From Thermococcus nautili (GTDB lineage Archaea > Methanobacteriota_B > Thermococci > Thermococcales > Thermococcaceae), in assembly GCF_000585495.1 (NCBI RefSeq), contig NZ_CP007264.1, forward strand, positions 868,001-932,000: a stretch of DNA of 64,000 nt, in the 5' to 3' direction. Under the pieces are notes generated by a model. It worked only from the letters and a program-made list of their open reading frames with translations, was not told the origin of the DNA and did no database searches. Shown in pieces: positions 35,465 through 43,162 of this stretch. A program made the translations under genes and the position numbers. How positions within the stretch are numbered: position 1 is the stretch's first letter; the number at the start of each line of letters is the position of its first letter.

Positions 35465-36847
35465 TCAAAGCGCGCCCTTCTCCCTCAGAAGCGCGAGGTA
35501 GCTCGTGAAGGCTCCGGTTGAGATTGTGTCGCCGAGGCCGACCGTCGAAACCGGGTTCTTAACGAGCCTCGTCGGGATTATCACGACCTTGTATTCCCTC
35601 GTGCGGAGCCGTCTCTTGGCCTCCTCAAAGCGTAGTTTTACGTACTCCCCGCGCTCGTTGTAGGGGACGCTCAGACCGACCTTGAAGTCCTCGGGCGAGC
35701 GGACGTCGCCGAGTGAGGCCCTCGCCGCCGCTAAAGTCGTTGCTATCTCAAGGCTTCTCCTGAGCTCGTCCTCGCTCAACGGGTTGTCAGCGTGGGTGAT
35801 GTACATGAGGTAGTAAATCGTGTGGATTTGCAAAACTTCGAGGTTCATCTCATCTATGAGGATTTTTCCGCCCAAGACAGTGTCCTCGATGCGGTTGTAG
35901 GTGAATATCCTGTCGGCGAGCTTGGAGTAGCCGAGGGCGCTCAGGACGTAGGCTATCTCCGACTCGTCCATGCCGACGCTGTCAACGAGCGGGAAGAGGT
36001 TGTAGATGACCTTCTTCCTGAGTTCTCTGCTCTGTATCGAAGCGAACTCCAGGTGGACCTTGACGTCCTTCTCGCGCTTGAGCAGGAGAATGTCCTTCTT
36101 GGCCTCCCTGAGATAGTAGTTCGCGTCCTTTCCGTCGGAATAGCGAAGCCTTATCCCCTGGTAGCCCGAGAGGATTGCACCATCAACTTGGAGGCCAATC
36201 TCGGGGAGAAACGGTTTGAGAGCCTCCTCCGTGTAAATCCTTATGCTCTCGAAGCGGGCCGAGACGATGAAGCGACCAGAGTAAGGAACTGTAATCGTCT
36301 CGTCGCCCAGCCTGAAGGTCGTTCCGGCGCGGAACTCGAAAATCCTGTTCACCTTGACCGGGTCGTTCTCGCGGTAGGCCTCGCGGGGGTGCTTCAGAAC
36401 GAGCTTTCCGTTCCCAACGACGGGGTAGAAGAGGTTCTTCTTTGGAACGAACATCTCGGCCTGCCTCTTCGCGAGGTGTGGGGTGTAGACGATTACCTTC
36501 CTGAAGTCGAGGTTGGCTAAGAGGTTCGCTATTATTCCCGCCTGACCTCCAATCCTCTCAACGTCGTACTTGAAGTGGTCATCGAACCAGCCCTGGAGCT
36601 CCTCGTTGACGAGGGGAACGGCCATCGGCTTGCCTGTCTTGAGGGCGTGAACGAGCCTCGCGACGAAGTCAATCGGCTCCTCAATCTGCCGGGGAAACTC
36701 TTCCATCCTCCTCCTGACGGCATCGGCGCCGAACTCGTCTATGAGCCTCTGAACGGTCTCGCCCTTGAGGTAGACTATCGCGTCAACGTTAGCGTTGTAG
36801 GCCGTGAAAATCGACAGCTTCCTTGCCTCGTCGAGGAGCTCCACCAT
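35465..36847 (-). CDS. pfkC: ADP-dependent 6-phosphofructokinase
   Basis: A 460-residue ribokinase-fold enzyme of the modified Embden-Meyerhof pathway that phosphorylates fructose-6-phosphate with ADP as donor. Very close to the Pyrococcus ADP-PFK: AYNANVDAIVYL, GGQAGIIANLLANL, RFIVSARFESIRI, SVGMDESEIAYVLS and the catalytic-loop VSTVGLGDTIS. ATG 36847 follows GAGGGTGAT. A glycolytic motif lies just upstream. Confidence 0.95.
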   Translation of the reverse strand: MVELLDEARKLSIFTAYNANVDAIVYLKGETVQRLIDEFGADAVRRRMEEFPRQIEEPIDFVARLVHALKTGKPMAVPLVNEELQGWFDDHFKYDVERIGGQAGIIANLLANLDFRKVIVYTPHLAKRQAEMFVPKKNLFYPVVGNGKLVLKHPREAYRENDPVKVNRIFEFRAGTTFRLGDETITVPYSGRFIVSARFESIRIYTEEALKPFLPEIGLQVDGAILSGYQGIRLRYSDGKDANYYLREAKKDILLLKREKDVKVHLEFASIQSRELRKKVIYNLFPLVDSVGMDESEIAYVLSALGYSKLADRIFTYNRIEDTVLGGKILIDEMNLEVLQIHTIYYLMYITHADNPLSEDELRRSLEIATTLAAARASLGDVRSPEDFKVGLSVPYNERGEYVKLRFEEAKRRLRTREYKVVIIPTRLVKNPVSTVGLGDTISTGAFTSYLALLREKGAL

Positions 36848-36850
36848 TTG

Positions 36851-36867
36851 TATCACCCTCAGTGACT
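36851..36867. promoter_or_regulatory. Thermococcales glycolytic motif (TrmBL1/Tgr site) of pfkC
   Basis: TATCAC-CCTCA-GTGACT matches the consensus TATCAC-N5-GTGATA at 10 of 12 fixed positions. The pfkC TATA element (CTTTTAAGAG on the minus strand, 36892-36901) is upstream of it. Downstream placement is the arrangement for glycolytic genes repressed by TrmBL1 in the absence of sugar. Confidence 0.6.
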
Positions 36868-36949
36868 AACTATGGAGGAGTTGAGGGAGGACTCTTAAAA
36901 GGGTTTCGTTTTAAATTAGGAAAGCAAAAAAGAGTTAGGGAAAGCCGGG

Positions 36950-37663
36950 TCAGTACTCGGTGAAGAGCCTTCCGAGGCTCGGAATCCGCTCCATGACATC
37001 CATCTCCCTTAAAGCCAGCCAGAGGGAGGCCTGGTTGCTGGTAACCACGGGCACGCCGAGGTCCTTCTCGAGGGTCTCGATGATTTCGAAGGTTCTCCAG
37101 TTGGTACAGCTTATGAAAATCGCCTCCGCCTCGTCGGTGAAGCTCGCCTTCGCGAGGCGGTAAGCGGTGTAGGGCTCGAGCTTGCCGATTGCCTGGTTGT
37201 CCTCGAGGCCGAGGCCCCTGATGTCGAGAACCGTGAACTCGTTGGCCTCAAGGAACTCCTTCTCGCGCTGGTTAATCTCGTCGGTGTAGGGCGTTACCAC
37301 GAGTATTTCTCTCGCGTCGAGCATCTTGAGGGCCTCTATCACCGCGGTGCTCGTGCTTATTACCGGGACGTTCACCTCGTCCTCGATTTCCATCTCAAGC
37401 TTTTTCTCGTAGTCCTTTCCGCCGATGAAGGAACCGCTCGTGCACCCGTAGAGTATCAGCTCAACGCCCGCATCCCTGAGCAGTCTGGCGCTCTCGACTG
37501 CCAAAGTGTTCATCTTCACGAGCTCCTCTTCGGTGACGTTCCTGAGCGGAACCCTGGCGGTGTGAAGCGAAACGCCCTCCGGCAGGTAATCGTGAAGCTC
37601 CATCTCCATCGTGGTGTTCGAGGAGGGAACTATAAGGCCGAGCCTTCCTCTCCATCCGTACAT
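36950..37663 (-). CDS. Asp/Glu racemase superfamily protein (maleate isomerase-like)
   Basis: A 237-residue protein. RLGLIVPSSNTTMEMELHDYLP, the first cysteine motif LYGCTSGSF and the second FISCTNWRT fit the maleate cis-trans isomerase/arylmalonate decarboxylase group, where two cysteines act on the substrate alpha carbon. The true substrate is unknown in Thermococcales. It is a single-gene unit, divergent from the nitroreductase. Confidence 0.82.
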   Translation of the reverse strand: MYGWRGRLGLIVPSSNTTMEMELHDYLPEGVSLHTARVPLRNVTEEELVKMNTLAVESARLLRDAGVELILYGCTSGSFIGGKDYEKKLEMEIEDEVNVPVISTSTAVIEALKMLDAREILVVTPYTDEINQREKEFLEANEFTVLDIRGLGLEDNQAIGKLEPYTAYRLAKASFTDEAEAIFISCTNWRTFEIIETLEKDLGVPVVTSNQASLWLALREMDVMERIPSLGRLFTEY

Positions 37664-37757
37664 GCTTTCACCCTCCGGGGTTTCTCGGCGCTTCTATTAA
37701 ACCTTTGGTTTCGAAAAGGGATTAATAAAGGAATCCCCAACGGTGACCGGTGGGAAC

Positions 37758-38366
37758 ATGGAACTGGACGAGGCGATAATGAAAAGGACCTCCGTGCGCT
37801 ACTTCCTCGAAAAGCCCGTGCCGGAGGAAGCCATTAGAAAGCTCATCGAGAGCGCAATAAGGGCCCCAACCGCGAGCGGACTTGAGAACTGGCTCTTCGT
37901 TGTCTTCAGGAGCGAGGAGGCGAGGAAGAAGCTCTACGAGCTCATAGCGGAGGGTATGGAGGTTTATTACCGCGCCGTCAACCTGCCGGAGGAGAAGATA
38001 GAGAAGCTCAGGAAGAGGATGTACAAGGAGGGCATGTTCAGGGCGCCGGTTTACATAGCGGTCTTCATAGACAGGCGCGTTCGCTTCCTTCCTGGAAAGG
38101 AGTTCGACGAGGTTGAGTTCATCTGGAGCGTCGAGAGCGCATCGATGGCCATTCAGAACCTCATGCTCAAAGCTGTGGAGCTCGGCCTCGGCACGGTCTA
38201 CATCGGCGTGACGAGCTTCAAGGGCATCGAGGAGAGGGTTAGAGAGCTCGCGGGTCTCGACGAGAACCACTACCTCGTGGGAGTCATTCCCGTCGGCTAC
38301 CCGAGGAGCGAACCCAAGCCGAGGAAGAGGAAGAAGGGCGTCGATGACGTGACGAGGTTCATCTAA
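37758..38366 (+). CDS. Nitroreductase-family flavoprotein
   Basis: A 202-residue FMN-binding oxidoreductase. N-terminal KRTSVRYFLEKPVPEEAIRKLIESAIRAPTASGLENW is the family FMN motif; ESASMAIQNLMLKAVELGLGTVYIG and VIPVGYP complete it. ATG 37758 follows GGTGGGAAC. It would use NAD(P)H to reduce small acceptors; substrate unassigned. The C-terminus ends in a short basic stretch (KPRKRKKG). Confidence 0.9.
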   Translation: MELDEAIMKRTSVRYFLEKPVPEEAIRKLIESAIRAPTASGLENWLFVVFRSEEARKKLYELIAEGMEVYYRAVNLPEEKIEKLRKRMYKEGMFRAPVYIAVFIDRRVRFLPGKEFDEVEFIWSVESASMAIQNLMLKAVELGLGTVYIGVTSFKGIEERVRELAGLDENHYLVGVIPVGYPRSEPKPRKRKKGVDDVTRFI

Positions 38367-38404
38367 ACTTTTTTATCCCCTTTATCCAAGCAAGGACGAT
38401 AGCC

Positions 38405-38728
38405 ATGATAGAGTTCGTAATCCTCCTCGGGGTCATCGGTGGCTGGCTCGTGATGACGTCAACGCTCTTCCTAATGCTGGCCTTCGGCAAGATGATGGGC
38501 TTAGTCGGGGTGCTCTTCCTCGTGGGGTTCATCGTCATGAACCAGAGCTGGAAGGTTCGCTATATGCGCGCCATAGTCGACGCCACCCCGAGGGCGAAGG
38601 AGCTGGCGAGGCACATCTTTGAGATGAACGAGCTTATCCTGCTCTCGTCCTACCTGATGTCCCTCGTGCTCTACACGGTCATCCAGAAGTACATAGAGAT
38701 TGTTGTCAAGTTCCCGGTGGCGAGGTGA
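38405..38728 (+). CDS. Small membrane protein upstream of thiI
   Basis: A 107-residue protein with three to four hydrophobic helices (FVILLGVIGGWLVMTSTLFLML, LVGVLFLVGFIVM and LILLSSYLMSLVLYTVIQ). A charged cytoplasmic loop (RYMRAIVDATPRAKELARHIF) lies between. No family recognised. thiI begins 4 nt after its stop, so they share a transcript. Confidence 0.68.
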   Translation: MIEFVILLGVIGGWLVMTSTLFLMLAFGKMMGLVGVLFLVGFIVMNQSWKVRYMRAIVDATPRAKELARHIFEMNELILLSSYLMSLVLYTVIQKYIEIVVKFPVAR

Positions 38729-38732
38729 TTCC

Positions 38733-39875
38733 ATGAACGTCGTCATAGTCCGCTACGGTGAGATTGGAACGAAGTCGAGGCAGACGAGGAGATGGTTTGA
38801 GAACATACTCATGAACAACATACGCGAGGCTCTGGTGAGCGAAGGAATCGACTTCAAGAAGGTCGAGGCCAAGCACGGGAGGATTCTCGTGAGGACGAAC
38901 AAAGCCAAAGAGGCCGTTGAGGTCCTTACGAGGGTTTTTGGCATAGTCTCGCTCTCGCCGGCAATGGAAGTCGAGGCGAACCTTGAGAAAATAAACAAAA
39001 CTGCCCTAAAGCTCTTCAGGAGGAAGAAGAGGGAACTAAACCTTGAGAGGCCGAAGTTCCGCGTCACGGCGAGGAGAATCACCAAGGAGTTCCCTCTGAA
39101 GAGCCCCGAGGTTCAGGCCAAGGTTGGGGAGTACATACTCGAGAACGAGGAGAGCGAGGTTGACCTTCACAATTACGATATCGAGGTCGGCGTCGAGCTG
39201 ATGGAGGGTAAAGCGTACGTCTTCGTTGACAAGGTTAGAGCCTGGGGAGGACTGCCAATAGGCACGCAGGGCAAAGTTGTCGCTCTGCTGAGCGGGGGCA
39301 TTGACTCACCCGTTGCTACCTTCCTGATGATGAAGCGCGGTGTCGAAGTGATTCCAGTCCACATCTACATGGGCGAGAAGACCCTTGAGAAGGTCAGGAA
39401 AATCTGGAACCAGCTGAAGAAGTACCACTACGGCGGAAAGGCCGAGCTTGTAGTTGTCAAGCCGAAGGAGCGCGAGAGAATCATTGAAAAGCTGAAGGAA
39501 CTCGGGAAGGAGAAGTACACCTGCGTGTTCTGCAAGTTCATGATGGTGAGGCACGCGGATAAGATAGCCAAGGACTTCGGCGCGAAGGGCATCGTGATGG
39601 GCGACTCCCTCGGGCAGGTTGCCAGCCAGACGCTCGAAAACATGTACATCGTCAGCCAGGCGAGCGACTTACCGATTTACAGGCCGTTGATAGGCATGGA
39701 CAAGGAGGAGATAGTTAGCATAGCGAAGAGAATCGGCACCTTCGAGCTGTCCACACTGCCGGAGGACGAGATACCCTTCATTCCAAAGCACCCAATAATC
39801 AGGGGCTCGTGGGAAGAGTTCAGGAAGCTCTACAGGGCGGTCTTTGACGAGGAACCGAGGAAGAGGGAGTGCTGA
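38733..39875 (+). CDS. thiI: tRNA 4-thiouridine synthetase ThiI
   Basis: A 380-residue enzyme that thiolates uridine 8 of tRNA and may supply sulfur for thiamine. Order: N-terminal ferredoxin-like domain, THUMP domain (about 60-165), PP-loop ATPase with LLSGGIDSPVATFLM near 187-200. A CVFC motif in EKYTCVFCKFMMVRHAD takes the place of the rhodanese domain, as in archaeal ThiI. ATG 38733 follows GGTGATTCC. Confidence 0.94.
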   Translation: MNVVIVRYGEIGTKSRQTRRWFENILMNNIREALVSEGIDFKKVEAKHGRILVRTNKAKEAVEVLTRVFGIVSLSPAMEVEANLEKINKTALKLFRRKKRELNLERPKFRVTARRITKEFPLKSPEVQAKVGEYILENEESEVDLHNYDIEVGVELMEGKAYVFVDKVRAWGGLPIGTQGKVVALLSGGIDSPVATFLMMKRGVEVIPVHIYMGEKTLEKVRKIWNQLKKYHYGGKAELVVVKPKERERIIEKLKELGKEKYTCVFCKFMMVRHADKIAKDFGAKGIVMGDSLGQVASQTLENMYIVSQASDLPIYRPLIGMDKEEIVSIAKRIGTFELSTLPEDEIPFIPKHPIIRGSWEEFRKLYRAVFDEEPRKREC

Positions 39876-39885
39876 GGTGGTCGCG

Positions 39886-40434
39886 GTGGAACTCGAACGC
39901 TTCGCTTCCTACGTAGCCCTTTCCCTGCCCATCATCTTCATCGTGGGCCTTGCAGTAGTCATCCACGCCAACCCATGGTTCTCCTTCACGAACAACGCGC
40001 TGAGCGACATGGGCTCGCTCAAGAACCCCAACCGCTGGCTTTTCAACGGTTTCGTGATGTTCTTCGCGGTAGTTGCAATGATTCCGTCCGTTGTAGCCTT
40101 CAAGCACGGCCTCTCCTACCTGATGCCCCTCGCGCTGGTCTTCCTTTTCCTCGTCGGGGTTTTTCCGGAGGAGACCCCTTACCACACCCCCTCGGCGGTG
40201 CTGTTCTACGTTCTGGCGCTGGCAGATATAGCGCTCGTCGGGATAAAGCTCGGGCGGAAAAACCCTATCAACTACGTCTGGAGCGTTCTCTCGGTTGTCG
40301 TGTTCCTCACGATGCTCTACCTGATTAAGGCGAGGGTCTTCAAGGGGCTGGCGATTCCGGAGTTGATAGGGGCATCGCTAATCCTCGCGTGGTTCGTCTA
40401 CATCAGCATTCTCCTTAAAGGTTTGAAACCCTGA
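39886..40434 (+). CDS. DUF998-like membrane protein
   Basis: A 182-residue protein with six hydrophobic helices, starting YVALSLPIIFIVGLAVVIH. The loop NALSDMGSLKNPNRWLFNGFVMFFAV is typical of DUF998. I choose GTG 39886 because GAGGTGG lies a few bases upstream; GTG 39877 is an alternative. It sits between thiI and a ThiI-like gene. Function unknown. Confidence 0.72.
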   Translation: MELERFASYVALSLPIIFIVGLAVVIHANPWFSFTNNALSDMGSLKNPNRWLFNGFVMFFAVVAMIPSVVAFKHGLSYLMPLALVFLFLVGVFPEETPYHTPSAVLFYVLALADIALVGIKLGRKNPINYVWSVLSVVVFLTMLYLIKARVFKGLAIPELIGASLILAWFVYISILLKGLKP

Positions 40435-40475
40435 GTTGAAGAAAGCCTCATAAAAGCCCGCCCGAAGTTCCGGTC

Positions 40476-41048
40476 ATGAAGGCCGTCGCACTGCTCAGCT
40501 CGGGCATCGACTCACCCGTGGCAATCTACCTGATGCTCCGGAAGGGAGTCGAGGTAGTTCCGGTTCACTTCAGGCAGGATTCCATCAAGGAGGAGAAGGT
40601 TCACGAGCTCTGGGAGGTTCTGAGTAAATACGGCAAGCTCGACGAGTTAATCACGGTGGACTTCGCGGAGGAGCACGTGCCCGTATTTAAGAGGCTGAAG
40701 GAGCTCAAGAAGGAGCGCTGGACCTGCGTCTTCTGCAAGTGGCTGATGCTTAGAAGGGCCTGCAGGATTGGGCACGAGGTCGGAGCGAGTGCGATAATAA
40801 CCGGCGACTCCCTCGGACAGGTCGCTTCACAGACGCTCGACAACCTGCTCATAATAAGCTCTGCCAGCGACCTGCCGGTTCTGAGGCCCTTGATTGGACT
40901 CGACAAGGAGGAAATCGTTCAGATAGCCAAGGAGATAGGAACCTTCGAGATAAGCGCCCGTGAGGAGCCAAGCTGTCCCTTCACGCCGAGGTATCCGATA
41001 GTCAGGGGCTCGCCGGGCGAGTTCGAGAGGATTAGGGGCCTGCTGTGA
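40476..41048 (+). CDS. Stand-alone ThiI-like PP-loop ATPase
   Basis: A 190-residue paralogue of the ThiI catalytic domain without ferredoxin-like or THUMP domains. It keeps the PP-loop LLSSGIDSPVAIYLM, WTCVFCKWLMLRRA (CxxC), TGDSLGQVASQTLDNL and LRPLIGLDKEEIVQIA, and adds a third cysteine in EEPSCPFTPRYPIV. Probably a sulfur-transfer or adenylation enzyme acting on a substrate other than through THUMP-bound tRNA, or with a separate RNA-binding partner. It has its own TATA-like ATAAAAGC near 40451. Confidence 0.85.
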   Translation: MKAVALLSSGIDSPVAIYLMLRKGVEVVPVHFRQDSIKEEKVHELWEVLSKYGKLDELITVDFAEEHVPVFKRLKELKKERWTCVFCKWLMLRRACRIGHEVGASAIITGDSLGQVASQTLDNLLIISSASDLPVLRPLIGLDKEEIVQIAKEIGTFEISAREEPSCPFTPRYPIVRGSPGEFERIRGLL

Positions 41049-41125
41049 TTACCCATTTTTGTCCACAACTGAACGTTTTAGGAAGGTTTTTAAGGAAAAC
41101 TCCCTAACTCCACCCGGTGACGGCC

Positions 41126-41990
41126 ATGAACGTGTTCGAGAACAGTATCGAGCTGTTCGAGAGATACAAGCCGACGCCCCTCCTCAGGCTGAGGACGAGG
41201 GGGGATGTCTTTTGCCAAGTTAGAGTTCTTTAACCCGTTCAGCAGGAGCATAAAGGACAGAACGGCCTACAAACTGCTCTTCTCGGCCCTTGAAAACGGA
41301 AACGTTGGGAGTGTTTTTGAGGCAAGCTCCGGCAACACGGCAATAGCACTCGCTTCGCTGAGCAACGTGCTCGGTGTAAAGTTCAGGGCCTACCTGCCGA
41401 GGCCAACGCCGAAAGCCACGCGCGTTCTGCTCGGCGTTCTCGGGGCGGAGGTCGTTCTAACGGACTTCGAGACGATAGACCGGGAAATGGTGGAGTTCGT
41501 CAGGGAAGAGGCCGGGAGAAGCGGGGCCTTGAACCTGAACCAGTACGAGAACGAGAACAACTTCCTGGCCCACAGGGAGACTGGAAGGGAGATAGCCGAG
41601 CAACTGGAGAGCATCGGGAAGAGACCCGACCTCCTCATAGCGGGGGTTGGCACTTCCGGACACATCGCCGGGATTGGGAGCTATCTGAAGGAACGCTACG
41701 GAACGAGGGTTGTGGGCGTCGTTCCTGCGAAGGGCGAGAGGATTCCCGGGATAAAGGGCCTTGACACCGGACCGAAGTGGATAAGCTATGTTGATGAGGT
41801 CGTCGAGGTTACCCTTGAGGAAGCTATTGCAGGGGTCAGGGAAGTTGCAAGGCTCAACGGAATCCTCGTGGGGTTGAGCTCCGGCGCCGTTTACCGGGCG
41901 ATGAAGGAGCTAAAACCGGAAGGAACGACTGTCCTAATCTTCCCGGACGACGGCTTCAAGTACGTCGAGATTTTTGAGAGGTTCTCCTGA
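41126..41990 (+). pseudogene. Cysteine-synthase-like PLP enzyme with a +1 frameshift
   Basis: Reading from ATG 41126 gives NVFENSIELFERYKPTPLLRL and TRGDVF, then drifts out of frame and stops at 41231. The other frame resumes at GCC 41214 as AKLEFFNPFSRSIKDRTA (PLP lysine), EASSGNTAIALAS and GVGTSGHIAGIG to the end at 41990. Removing one T from the TTTT run at 41210-41213 restores a 287-residue protein of fold type II (cysteine synthase/O-phosphoserine or O-acetylserine sulfhydrylase group). The upstream GGTGACGGCC and TATA look intact. It may be a real mutation, phase variation, recoding, or an assembly error. Confidence 0.8.
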
Positions 41991-42028
41991 CGGAGGAAAG
42001 GCTTTAAAGGCCCCCTCCAACTTTTTCC

Positions 42029-42385
42029 ATGCTCAACCTCAAGCCACCAAGGCTCGCCACGTACCTGCTCACCATCAACGGAATACTCCTCCTCGGCTAC
42101 GCCTACTACTGGAGCTCGGTTACGTACCTGTTCTTCGGCCTGCTCAACCTCGTCCTGGCTTACGGCGTCGGGCGGGAGAACAGGAGGGCGATAAAGGTCG
42201 CGCTGGTCTACATAGCGATAGAGTTCTTCTTCGCGTTGCTCTACTTAATCTCTGGAAACATCTACTCCGCCATCGATGCCGGCATAAGCTTCTTCATAAT
42301 GCACGACCTTTTGAGCTACATCGAACTCGTCTACAAGGAGGAAAAAGAGGCCGAGGAAAGGGAAGAGAGGCCAGAAGGCGATTAA
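42029..42385 (+). CDS. Small membrane protein
   Basis: A 118-residue protein with four hydrophobic helices (YLLTINGILLLGYAYYW, YLFFGLLNLVLAYGVG, ALVYIAIEFFFALLYLI and IDAGISFFIMHDLLSYI) and an acidic C-terminal tail. No ribosome binding site before ATG 42029; TATA-like CTTTAAAGG near 42001-42009 suggests a short leader. It overlaps the convergent acyl-CoA synthetase beta gene by 4 nt. No family recognised. Confidence 0.65.
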   Translation: MLNLKPPRLATYLLTINGILLLGYAYYWSSVTYLFFGLLNLVLAYGVGRENRRAIKVALVYIAIEFFFALLYLISGNIYSAIDAGISFFIMHDLLSYIELVYKEEKEAEEREERPEGD

Positions 42386-43143
42386 GCGCACCTCTCCTTG
42401 TACTCCGAGCTGACCTCGGGCTTCTTTTCCTTCGGCTCCTTGAGGATAATCCTCGCGTCGACCACAACCGCGCCCTTGCCCTTCTCGTAGACGAAGACGG
42501 GGTTGAGGTCCATCTCCTTAATGTAGTCCCTGAGCTCATCAACCAGCTGGCTGACCTTGAGGAGCAGGTCAACGATGGCGTCTATATCAGCTGGCTCCTC
42601 TCCACGCGCTCCTGCCAGAATCGGGTAGCTCTTGATTTCCTTAATCATCTTCCTCGCGTCGCGCTCCGTAATTGGGATAATGCGGAAGGTCACGTCCTTG
42701 AGAACCTCGACGAAGATTCCGCCGAGACCGAACATTATCGCGTGGCCGAACTGCGGGTCCTCGGTGACACCTATGATTATCTCCCTGCCGGGCCTGAGCA
42801 TCGGGGCGACGAGAACGCCGAGGATTTCTGCATCTGGGCGGTATTTCTTCGCGTTCTCGTGTATCTCCTCCCACTTCTGCTTGAGCTCCTCGGGGCTCTT
42901 TATGTTCAGCATGACGACCTTCGCGTCGCTCTTGTGGAGTATCTGGGGCGACATCAACTTCAGGGCAACGGGGTAGCCTATCTCCTCCGCGTACTTGAGA
43001 GCCTCATCGAGGGTCTTGGCGAGCTTCTCGTTCGGAACGGGGAGGCCGTAAGCCTTTAAAACCTGCTTGGCCTCGTACTCAACCATGGCCGTCCTGCCCT
43101 GGGACAGGACGGACTCAATAACTTTAAGGGCTTCCTCCTTCAT
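42382..43143 (-). CDS. ADP-forming acyl-CoA synthetase, beta (ATP-grasp) subunit
   Basis: A 253-residue ATP-grasp subunit. GRTAMVEYEAKQVLKAYGLPVPNEKLA, YPVALKLMSPQILHKSDAKVV and GREIIIGVTEDPQFGHAIMFGLGG are diagnostic. With the alpha subunit 20 nt upstream it forms the enzyme that converts acyl-CoA, ADP and phosphate to acid, CoA and ATP. This is the main substrate-level ATP step of peptide and sugar fermentation in Thermococcales. Confidence 0.92.
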   Translation of the reverse strand: MKEEALKVIESVLSQGRTAMVEYEAKQVLKAYGLPVPNEKLAKTLDEALKYAEEIGYPVALKLMSPQILHKSDAKVVMLNIKSPEELKQKWEEIHENAKKYRPDAEILGVLVAPMLRPGREIIIGVTEDPQFGHAIMFGLGGIFVEVLKDVTFRIIPITERDARKMIKEIKSYPILAGARGEEPADIDAIVDLLLKVSQLVDELRDYIKEMDLNPVFVYEKGKGAVVVDARIILKEPKEKKPEVSSEYKERCA

Positions 43144-43162
43144 GCTACCACCACCGTAAGCG

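Noticed and set aside
35465-36847. ADP-dependent glucokinase
   Set aside because: The sequence follows the Pyrococcus phosphofructokinase closely from AYNANVDAIVYL to VSTVGLGDTIS. The glucokinase has a different N-terminus and spacing.
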